Below are positions 27,301 through 33,764 of a DNA stretch of 64,000 nt, piece by piece. The notes beneath the pieces were generated by a model. It had not been told where the DNA came from and made no database searches. It was given only the letters and a program-made list of their open reading frames with translations. Location: assembly GCA_963789215.1 (NCBI GenBank), contig CAWBJY010000012.1:1-64000 (forward strand), written 5' to 3'. Position numbers and translations under genes: made by a program. The stretch's first letter is position 1; each line of letters begins with the position of its first letter. The stretch comes from Phormidesmis sp963789215 (lineage in GTDB: Bacteria; Cyanobacteriota; Cyanobacteriia; Phormidesmidales; Phormidesmidaceae).

Positions 27301-28319
27301 GATTCGTCTAAAGACAGTCCGCTGCGACCCAAAGAGGTCACATCGGCTAGATCCTTTAAGCGAATAGCGTCGCCTCTAGGATCGGCATCGGCGTCACCGC
27401 GATCGTCACCTTCGTTGGCGATGATGTAAAACGTTTCACCGCCAGACTCAAACGAGGCAATAGAATCAGGCATGTAGAGGCCAAATACTGGCTCGGGTCT
27501 GATGTTGATTTCGCCGTCTCTATCGCTTGCATCGAGTCCGCTAAGACTATAGTCTTTTAGGCCCAAAGGCTTAATAGCTTCGACGGTGGCAGTTTCGATG
27601 TCGATGATTGCGATCGCATTATTTTCTTGCAAGGTCACAAAAGCCTTTGTCCCATCCGGCGACACCGCAATATATTCAGGCTCAAAGTCCTGCGCTGCCG
27701 TCGCATCGGGAAAGATTCTCACGCCGTCAGCTCTTAGGTCAGCTTCTTTACCCACAAAGCGACTAAAGTCGGCAGTAGAAACAGCGCTTTGATCTAGGAC
27801 GCTAAACTCGCCTGAAACATCAACAATGCTGACAGAGCCCTCAGGGTCGGTTACGGTAACAGAACCATCGTCGCCAATATCCACGCTAGCTTCGCCTTCG
27901 TTAGCGATCAATATTTTGCTGCCATCAGGTGTAAAGGTCACCATGTCAGGCAGTGCGCCAACCTCAAAAACCTTTACGGCTGCCAAAATATCTCCGCCTA
28001 CTGCGCTGATCGCAGTAGCAGCAGCTAAGTCCACAATAGCTACAAAGCCAGGATCGGTAGCCGGATCGGCGGCGAGGGCAACGGCGAGCAGGTTGTTGCT
28101 ATAGGCAATGCTGTTTGCGCCGCCAATCGGTGCGCCAAAGTCAGCTAGGTCGATAGACGGAATGGCTTCTACAGGCACGGTTGGATCGCTGATGTCAATC
28201 GCCTGAATTTGAGTGCTGCCGGAGACAACGTATAAAAACTGTCGGGAGCTGTCGTAAGCGGTAATTTCAGCGCCAATTTCGCTACTAAAGCTACCGATTT
28301 TTGTAAGAGAGGGGGCCAT
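24327..28319 (-). CDS. Large multidomain phosphoesterase: beta-propeller, 5'-nucleotidase and DUF4114
   Basis: A 1330-residue protein. Residues 1-510 form a repetitive propeller of the choice-of-anchor I type (GFVAIVDLA, KILIANEGEAS, KAFVTLQENNAIAIID, FGLYMPDSIASF, YAFVGLERAGG). Residues 520-830 carry a calcineurin-like 5'-nucleotidase core with LLHLADQEAG, LSSGDAFIPG and FGNHEFDQG. Residues 850-1090 are the 5'-nucleotidase C-terminal domain (ETNLGNLTADAN, IKNGGGVRND, FNNGLSLLTV). The end is a DUF4114-like domain (FGYEDLAGGGDNDFNDVVV), usual in cyanobacterial exported proteins. No N-terminal signal peptide is seen. It probably removes phosphate from extracellular nucleotides. A Pho-type box lies at 28713-28753. 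Confidence 0.88.
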   Translation of the reverse strand: MAPSLTKIGSFSSEIGAEITAYDSSRQFLYVVSGSTQIQAIDISDPTVPVEAIPSIDLADFGAPIGGANSIAYSNNLLAVALAADPATDPGFVAIVDLAAATAISAVGGDILAAVKVFEVGALPDMVTFTPDGSKILIANEGEASVDIGDDGSVTVTDPEGSVSIVDVSGEFSVLDQSAVSTADFSRFVGKEADLRADGVRIFPDATAAQDFEPEYIAVSPDGTKAFVTLQENNAIAIIDIETATVEAIKPLGLKDYSLSGLDASDRDGEINIRPEPVFGLYMPDSIASFESGGETFYIIANEGDDRGDADADPRGDAIRLKDLADVTSLGRSGLSLDESFDESLLEDEALGRLTISSIDGDTDGDGDLDRIVSYGGRSFSVLDSSGNIVFDSGDQIEQITAAQTPEFFNANDGSAEEFDTRSDNKGPEPEAIATGIIDGIPYAFVGLERAGGGVLVYDLSNPRQPEFVQYARSDEDIAPEGLSFISAEESPNGETLLAVANEVSNTIAIYQANSAVAPESPFTFQLLHLADQEAGISAIDDAPRASAVINALKGEYENTAILSSGDAFIPGLFFGASEEAYGGVGRADILIQNELGVQAIAFGNHEFDQGTAVVQDLVAGAVDDPETPDVDESFIGAQFPYLSSNLDFTTDENLADLVVPDDQAPLPNSIAATTVINVNGEKIGVVGATTPTISFISNPGDITVSPADFDGVPTEAQLDALAADIQADVDELLAANPDLNKVVLLAHMQQISIEQALATRLSNVDIIVAGGSNTRLLDDTDVLRAGDTAQGPYPIFTTGADGNPVAVVNTDGNYKYIGRLVVDFNEQGILIPESYDASVSGAYATDEAGVARLGAEGLVDPEIQAIVDTIDAVIVAKESNVFGVSEVFLNGTRGSVRIQETNLGNLTADANLAIAKEIDPSVVISIKNGGGVRNDIGRTVVPTGSTGEVNLLPNEEIPGVKPAGGISESDIANALSFNNGLSLLTVTAQELLEILEYGVAASTPDDSNTQGRFPQVAGVEFSFDLTAEAGDRIQSLAVLNEDGSDLDVIVQNGELVGDSTRTFRMVTLDFLANGGDGYPFPLRDVVNLTAADDAPTTGAATFAPDNSEQDALAEYLIANFGENNPFSMAETPREEDMRIQNLAFRADTVIDGITGGGSGGNGYIAQGVNEILDLTGLSGETTQVNIEVAREARFNNVVGFYAIENVEGGVIDPLTGGIINPGEAGYQQAALANRVDVLLTGQNGRISEFTAELATSKLLSSFLVVDSTIDALFDANTFNDPAVYFNYTGANADGIDHVRLLGDNTFGYEDLAGGGDNDFNDVVVKMTFA

Positions 28320-28712
28320 AATGTTTCCTATAGTCTTGGCGTGGTGAGTTACATTTCAAACACTTTTGGAAGCACTACCGTTTGAGTAAGCAGAAAGTAT
28401 TCCCAGCCCAGCAGCATCTTTCAAGCGAATACACATCGCTTGAAAAGAGGTTCGTGGTGGCTATTTCTGGCAGGTACTCGCGATAAAAATGCTCAAAGGC
28501 AGAGATGAAGAGAAGTAGAGAGGGCTTGAGTCAGCTAGTGCCGGATGGAAAGCGAAATAGAAAGCCACAGGCACAGATACACACCGTAAAAATAGTCCTG
28601 GCATCCAATTAAAAGCGGCAAGAAGGATATCTCCACTGCTTCTGAGGCTGCACAGATCTTAATCTGAATAAATTTGTCTAACCTTTTTTTTCTAACAGAA
28701 TTTCTCTACCAG

Positions 28713-28753
28713 TAGGTAAAGAGAAGGTTATGGCAACATTATCAATAGGTTGT
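28713..28753 (-). promoter_or_regulatory. Candidate Pho box upstream of the propeller/nucleotidase gene
   Basis: Four octamers at 28713, 28724, 28735 and 28746, each followed by a 3-base spacer. On the minus strand they read ACAACCTA, ATAATGTT, ATAACCTT, TTTACCTA, matching YTTAAYYW loosely but with exact 11-base spacing. The distance to the gene start is about 395 bases, which is long and would mean a long leader. Confidence 0.5.
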
Positions 28754-28837
28754 TGTCAGCCGTGAGGCCACTGTTTTTATCTAACTGATATGCTATTTAT
28801 TTTGAGAAGCGTTGTAATATCTGAACTGTTTTTTTGT

Positions 28838-29088
28838 TCCAAAAGTATCTGATTCTCTCGCTCATTGCTTACGTGCTGGCCCACTGGATTGACCTCTGGG
28901 CTTGGCCTCCTGTCTTGAATTGGAAAGCTACCGCCAGGCTAACGCTAGAAAAACTTTTGCCTGATGTGCTCTGGACTAGGCTGCTCAACCAAATCAAGCG
29001 TGATGCTGATATCGCCGCTTATTGTGGCTTCGATATTCTTATCAAATCAAGACCGGACAAGGCTTATCAAGAATGGGGCAAGATATAA
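28838..29088 (+). pseudogene. C-terminal remnant of a DDE transposase
   Basis: The frame reads QKYLILSLIAYVLAHWIDLW, then a short linker with a Trp, and LPDVLWTRLLNQIKRDADIA to GFDILI. Cyanobacterial IS4-like transposases end with this pattern: a hydrophobic LLAYLLAHW segment, a linker with Trp, and LP..VL..LL.dI. There is no upstream half, so it is a fragment. It sits between two Pho-type boxes, in the gap between the nucleotidase gene and pstS. Confidence 0.65.
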
Positions 29089-29261
29089 GATACCTCTTGT
29101 AGGATAGGCGTCTCACCTGTCCACTCAAGCTTCATAGGGCCGCGATCGCCGTGACAGATTGCAGAGCGAACAGTACCCATTTTTTTGACGTGTACCTGAA
29201 CTAAAGCAAGAAAAATATCATTCACCGTTAAAAATGTTGTAGCAGAACTGCTTTCCTGCGG

Positions 29262-29302
29262 ATTTACCGTCGCTTAACCCACTATTAACGTCCGTATAAC
29301 CA
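29262..29302 (+). promoter_or_regulatory. Candidate Pho box upstream of pstS
   Basis: Four tandem octamers with 3-base spacers: ATTTACCG (29262), CTTAACCC (29273), ATTAACGT (29284), TATAACCA (29295). This is the clearest box in the window and closely fits the known cyanobacterial PhoB/SphR arrangement of YTTAAYYW repeats every 11 bases. It lies 76 bases before the pstS start. Confidence 0.8.
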
Positions 29303-29377
29303 GCCGATCTCACTGCCTTAATCTTCGCCCTCTAATTTAATCCTTGGCCGTAATTTTGAGTTTGGAGTTTTATTTAG

Positions 29378-30313
29378 ATGCTAACAAGCGGTAAAAAGTT
29401 GTTTGGGTTGAGGTCAATTAAGTTTGCAGCTGCAGCCATTGCAGTTGCAGCCACAGCAGGCATGGGCGCGATCGCCACTGCGCAGAGCAGTACCATCGAA
29501 ATCGACGGCTCTAGCACTGTCTTCCCCATCACTGAAGCAATGGCTGAAGAGTTTCGCGCAGCGGGCAACAACGTAAACATCAGCGTCGGTGTTTCGGGTA
29601 CGGGAGGCGGCTTCAAAAAATTCTGCGCTGGCGAAACCGTCATCTCCGATGCCTCTCGTCCTATCAAAGACTCAGAGAAAGAGCTTTGCGCCGCCAACGG
29701 CATCAACTTCGTCGAAATTCCAGTAGCCTACGATGCCATCACCGTAGTCGTAAACCCAGAAAACAACTGGGCAACCGACCTAACAATTGAAGAGCTAAGC
29801 AAGATTTGGGGACCTACCGCCGAAGGCTCAGTAACCACCTGGAAACAGGTAAACAGCGCCTATCCCGCCCAAAAGCTAAACCTGTTTGGCCCCGGTACTG
29901 ACTCCGGCACATTCGACTACTTCACCGATGCTGTCAACGGCGAAGAAGGCGCGAGCCGTGGCGACTACACAGCCAGCGAAGACGACAACGTTCTAGTTTT
30001 GGGCGTCGCTCGCGACCCCAACGCGATGGGCTACTTCGGCATGTCTTACTACTTAGAAAACACAGACAAGCTCAAGGCAATCGGCATTTACAACGAGGAA
30101 GGCATTTCGGTTAAACCTTCCGCCGAAACCATCAAAGAATATCCTTTAGCGCGTCCTATCTTCATCTATGTAGATACCAACGCAATGGCTAACCGCCCAG
30201 AGGTTAAATCCTTTGTAGAGTTCTACTTAGAGAACGCAGAAGCCATCGTTCCTGAAGTGAACTATGTGCCTCTATCAGCCGAAGAATACTCAGAGTCCAT
30301 GGGTTCTTTGTAG
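29378..30313 (+). CDS. pstS: Phosphate ABC transporter substrate-binding protein PstS
   Basis: A 311-residue periplasmic phosphate-binding protein. A signal peptide covers residues 1-37 (hydrophobic AAAAIAVAATAGMGAIATAQ). The phosphate-site segment IEIDGSSTVFPITEAMAEEF, SVGVSGTGGGFKKFCAGETV and LFGPGTDSGTFDYFTDA are all classic PstS signatures. It stands alone: no pstC, pstA or pstB follow, so the permease must be encoded elsewhere, as for extra PstS copies in many cyanobacteria. A strong four-repeat Pho box precedes it, so it should be induced by phosphate limitation. Confidence 0.96.
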   Translation: MLTSGKKLFGLRSIKFAAAAIAVAATAGMGAIATAQSSTIEIDGSSTVFPITEAMAEEFRAAGNNVNISVGVSGTGGGFKKFCAGETVISDASRPIKDSEKELCAANGINFVEIPVAYDAITVVVNPENNWATDLTIEELSKIWGPTAEGSVTTWKQVNSAYPAQKLNLFGPGTDSGTFDYFTDAVNGEEGASRGDYTASEDDNVLVLGVARDPNAMGYFGMSYYLENTDKLKAIGIYNEEGISVKPSAETIKEYPLARPIFIYVDTNAMANRPEVKSFVEFYLENAEAIVPEVNYVPLSAEEYSESMGSL

Positions 30314-30484
30314 AACAAGTTTTGTAGAAACCATCAGCTCTCTTAGTACATTGCAATACGGCCTTTTGACATGTTTAGAGCTAAATTTCTACAACAAATT
30401 AACCCAACAACGGTTAAATGCTTGGTTTAACCCGCCGAAGCGCCAATCCAAGGCTTCTTTGGACGGTGCATCTATCTACTATCA

Positions 30485-30532
30485 CCTCGGAGTTATCTGC
30501 TTAGCAGCCGATAATTCCGAGGTCTTCTCACC
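30485..30532. terminator. Strong hairpin between pstS and the TonB-like gene
   Basis: CCTCGGA(G)TTATC pairs with GATAA(T)TCCGAGG across a 22-base interior. It lies 170 bases after the pstS stop and 57 bases before the next gene. There is no long T-run immediately after it, only TCTTCTC, so it may attenuate or stabilise the pstS transcript rather than terminate it. Confidence 0.45.
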
Positions 30533-30588
30533 TACTAACTACTATCAAAGCGGTTCTCTCCGGCGCCCAGCGTCGAACCCACCCTCTC

Positions 30589-31643
30589 GTGCCCATGGTT
30601 CCTTTCCGTAACGACGTTGCGCCTCGCCGCCCAACGCTCAAGAAAATCTTATATCATCCCCTGACCCTAATAGCGCTAGGACTCCATGCCTTCTTACTAG
30701 TCGTACCACTATCGACGAGTATACCTTGGATACTAAAGGTCTGCTTGGCTCTGGCCGTGCCCATAGCAGCGCTATTTTTTCTCTCTCGCTACGGCCTACT
30801 ATCCCGCCCAAGCTCGTTCAAAAAGAGTTTATACCAGCCGCTCGTCTGGGCAGCCATAGGCTTTCACGCCCTGCTACTGCTAGTTCCTTTCTCGACCGCT
30901 AAGCCCTCAGCAGAAGAAACAGAATCGGTAGCAGAAGAAGCGATGCCAGTTGACATTCTCAACTTGTCAGAGCTAGCTGCGCCTCTGCACCGCCAGCAGC
31001 GCCGCCCCCTCAGAGCGCAGTGTCCGCCCCTACGCAGGCGCCCCCACCAGCAGCAATGCCTGCACCGCAGCCTGTTCAGCCAGCACCTGTTCAGCAACCC
31101 ACGCCTACCGCAGCACCGGCAGCACAGCCATCCGTTGCCAATAAGCTCGCACCCGTACCCACCCCCCAAACCACCCCTCCCCCCACCAATACTCAGCCGC
31201 CAGGTTACGACCCTAGTGCCTCTCGCAACGGATTCATCTCTGGACTCGACCAGGGCGCTTTATCCAGCTTAGGCGTGAAAGATCTCACCGCCCAAGGGCT
31301 GCCAACAGCGAGCCGTTTTCGCAATAGCAACGCTCAATTTTTTCTCGGCGCTACTGCTCTTTCAGCACCAGAATTACAGCAGGTGAATGTCGGCGATGCA
31401 GGCGCACTGCCACCTGGTGCAGTCAGTGCCAAGGTTCTAGACGGTTCCAAAAAAGATGCGCTAAAGAAAATGCAAACTGGCTATGAGTCCGTTGGGATTA
31501 CCTTTGTTCCTGTCCCTGGTGGCTACGGCGACGAAGGACTGTATGAAATGAAAGAGGCCAGCGGCGAAACCTTTGCTTATGTCAGCCTGGTTGACTTTAT
31601 CGGGTCTTCCTTCATGGTGCTTTGGTCTGATTTGCCACAGTAA
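30589..31643 (+). pseudogene. TonB-like/energy-transducer protein, frameshifted in the Pro-rich linker
   Basis: From GTG 30589 (or ATG 30595) the frame encodes two similar hydrophobic segments, each introduced by KK/KS and a Tyr: KKILYHPLTLIALGLHAFLL and KKSLYQPLVWAAIGFHALLL. An acidic stretch follows to ELAAP, and then the frame breaks near 30978-30988. The next frame, through 31643, continues a Pro/Ala-rich linker (PTQAPPPAAMPAPQPVQPAP) and a C-terminal domain (FFLGATALSAPELQQVN, then VPGGYGDEGLYEM). A one-base deletion in the GC-rich linker would explain it. The layout of a membrane anchor, Pro-rich span and compact C-domain is that of TonB-type or periplasm-spanning proteins. The paralogue at 31797 is intact. 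Confidence 0.65.
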
Positions 31644-31796
31644 CAGCCGTCATTAGAGTACATAAGGTGCATTCCGTTTTTCTGATGGCTGAATATCTCT
31701 GATGTGAATTCGCTATGGTTGAATTAAGCGATCGCACCCCTCCATCCATCAGCTCTTGCCAGTCCGCCAGCCCACTGCCGCCAGCCTATTACTACT

Positions 31797-32975
31797 ATGA
31801 AGTTTGCTAAACTTGTTTGCCCCTTGTTTTTAGTAGCGTCAGGTCTACATGGCCTAGCGCTCTTTTTACCTACTGGCGGTGGTGCAGACGAAACGGCTAA
31901 GCTAGCAGTAGTAGAAGACACCCTCGCAGAAGGCCCACAGACAGACCCTACCAATCAGCTATCCGTAGTCCCCGACCTAAACGCAGCCGCCGAAAGCGAT
32001 GTCTTAGTGGGGACTGCTCCAGCTACTATCGGCGCGTTCAACAGCGTATTGCCCGCTAGCCAGCCAGCCGCCATTCAGCCAAGCGTCCCCGTTCGGCCAT
32101 CCGTCGTGGCTGCCGCTGCAAAGCCACGACGGATGGCAGCACCCGTTGGGCCAACATCGCCCGCAGCGGCTGCGTCAACGGCTTCTTCCCCTCCAGCGAC
32201 GACGGTTATGTCAACTACGCCTAGTTCAGCTAGCACCGCTACCGATAGTCCAACTAGTTCTACAGCTCAAAGCGAAACGCTAGCCCCAATACTGCCCGTC
32301 TTATCGCCCTCAGATAGCACATCCGACCAGGATTCTGAGGATTCTAAAAGCACTAACGTTGCTACAAACTCCAGTACAGAACCACTCTCGAATACAGCTG
32401 ACTCAGCGACCGCCCCACAGCCGAACACAAGCCTGATTGCCTCTGCTATCACCCAGCTACCCGACTCGCTGAAATCACTGATGAACCGATGGGCGATCGC
32501 GCTCACCTACGACCCAAAAGGAACGGGCGATCGCAGTGCCGAAGCCGCCAAAGAAAAATGGACAGACACCGTCAACGCTCAGGCTGGTAGCTCAAGCATC
32601 GCCAGACTAGAGCCCGAGCAAATAGAGAACTTCCAAGAACTCAGCTATCCCATCGAATCCTCGATAAAGAAAAGAGGACAAGCCTTCAGAGTTTGCCTGG
32701 CTCAACCCCCTAGCCCAGCCGAAATCGGTATCCTGTTCGATTCTCAAGGAGAGATCATCGGCGAGCCAGAAATTATTCGCAGCACAGGATACGACGCACT
32801 AAACGACGAGATCGTTGCAATCATCAAAGCCTCCGAAAACTCGCTAGAAAACAGGCCCTCAAAAGCATTCATTTTTGAAGTTGCTGTTGACTACGACGCG
32901 CAAACTTGCACCAGCCTGCCCAAGCTTAAAAAAACGTCAGTTCGGGATAAGAACAGCACCAAAAAAGGAGGATAG
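31797..32975 (+). CDS. TonB-like energy transducer / periplasm-spanning protein
   Basis: A 392-residue protein with an N-terminal hydrophobic segment (LVCPLFLVASGLHGLALFLP) and a long linker rich in Ala, Ser, Thr and Pro (about residues 60-215). The C-terminal domain reads IGILFDSQGEIIGEPEIIRS, then TGYDALNDEIVAIIKASE, like the C-terminal fold of TonB, where a Gly-Tyr and LN pair recurs. It shares the GLH motif of its membrane segment with the frameshifted gene upstream, so the two are paralogues. Both follow pstS on the same strand in a block of secreted phosphatases, which suggests, without proof, a role in the envelope or in outer-membrane uptake. Confidence 0.6.
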   Translation: MKFAKLVCPLFLVASGLHGLALFLPTGGGADETAKLAVVEDTLAEGPQTDPTNQLSVVPDLNAAAESDVLVGTAPATIGAFNSVLPASQPAAIQPSVPVRPSVVAAAAKPRRMAAPVGPTSPAAAASTASSPPATTVMSTTPSSASTATDSPTSSTAQSETLAPILPVLSPSDSTSDQDSEDSKSTNVATNSSTEPLSNTADSATAPQPNTSLIASAITQLPDSLKSLMNRWAIALTYDPKGTGDRSAEAAKEKWTDTVNAQAGSSSIARLEPEQIENFQELSYPIESSIKKRGQAFRVCLAQPPSPAEIGILFDSQGEIIGEPEIIRSTGYDALNDEIVAIIKASENSLENRPSKAFIFEVAVDYDAQTCTSLPKLKKTSVRDKNSTKKGG

Positions 32976-33026
32976 CTAAGCTGAGATTACCAAAATAAGT
33001 CAGCCCTATCCTCCACTATTTCTAGA

Positions 33027-33362
33027 TTAGAAGAGCTCTTCTGCCACGTCGATGACTTTTGCCAAGCGTTTGAACCCGTCTGGCATCGTCAGATCCTGAG
33101 TCATCGGTTGAAAGCACGTCAGCGAAAGCGATTCTTTTGCAGAGAGGCTGTGCCAACGCTCTGCCTCAGCGAAATTATGACGATTTTAACCGGCTTTCAC
33201 CAAAGTCACTACCGTAACTTCAAAGCCTATTACCTCAAGCATGTCTGTAAGTACTGGAAGTAGAAGTTTCCTAAGCTTGTTTGCGAAGACCAAAATCGAA
33301 CGGCCGTCATCTACTTCGGCCCGACCCCACAACTACTCACAGACAGGCTGACGCGCTGCTGA
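33027..33362 (+). pseudogene. IS982-family transposase N-terminal remnant
   Basis: The frame reads LEELFCHVDDFCQAFEPVW, then LCLSEIMTILTGFHQSHYRN, then FKAYYLKHVCKYWK and a stop at 33261, and continues in the same frame with KFPKLVCEDQNRTAVIYF to 33362. This is the N-terminal part of IS982 transposases (VDDFC, LSEIMTI, FHQS.YR.FK.YY). There is an internal stop, and the C-terminal catalytic half is missing. Confidence 0.8.
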
Positions 33363-33452
33363 TTTCTAGAAGGTGATCGCTTGAAGGTGATGGAAGAAGC
33401 CATTTGTGCTGTTTGAATTGATCGTGATGAGGTTAAATCTATCTTTTAGAGA

Positions 33453-33698
33453 CTATAGCCCGCTGTAGTCTCGCTTTGCTCTGCGTCTCTCAACCGCACC
33501 CAGTATCTCCAGCCCTTCGGCGTAGCTTCGGCAAGGATGCTCCAGACTCTGACCTTGTAAAGCCGTCTTCCGTCCCCAGCACCGCATCACGACCCACTGG
33601 CCGAACAGGTTCTGCTTCAGCTCAATGGAATAATGGCGGGTATCTTTGCACCAGTCCTGAGGCCGCCAACTCTCAACTTGGTCGTTCATCGTCTGCAT
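33453..33698 (-). CDS. Small WGR-domain protein
   Basis: An 81-residue protein consisting of a single WGR domain: TRHYSIELKQNLFGQWVVMR, then CWGRKTALQG, and SYAEGLEILGAVERRRAKR. WGR domains are nucleic-acid-associated modules, named for the Trp-Gly-Arg motif visible here, and occur as small stand-alone proteins in cyanobacteria. The start may be the ATG at 33698 or 33689. It has no clear operon partner and lies tail-side of an IS982 remnant. Function unknown. Confidence 0.75.
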   Translation of the reverse strand: MQTMNDQVESWRPQDWCKDTRHYSIELKQNLFGQWVVMRCWGRKTALQGQSLEHPCRSYAEGLEILGAVERRRAKRDYSGL

Positions 33699-33764
33699 GG
33701 CTGCTTTTTGTCTAGCTGAGCAAATCTTACCGCTTATCGATCAGAAGTGCGATCGCGTTGGGAC

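Noticed and set aside
30264..30611. A 115-codon plus frame overlapping the pstS end
   Set aside because: It overlaps pstS out of frame and crosses a hairpin; there is no protein-like sequence.
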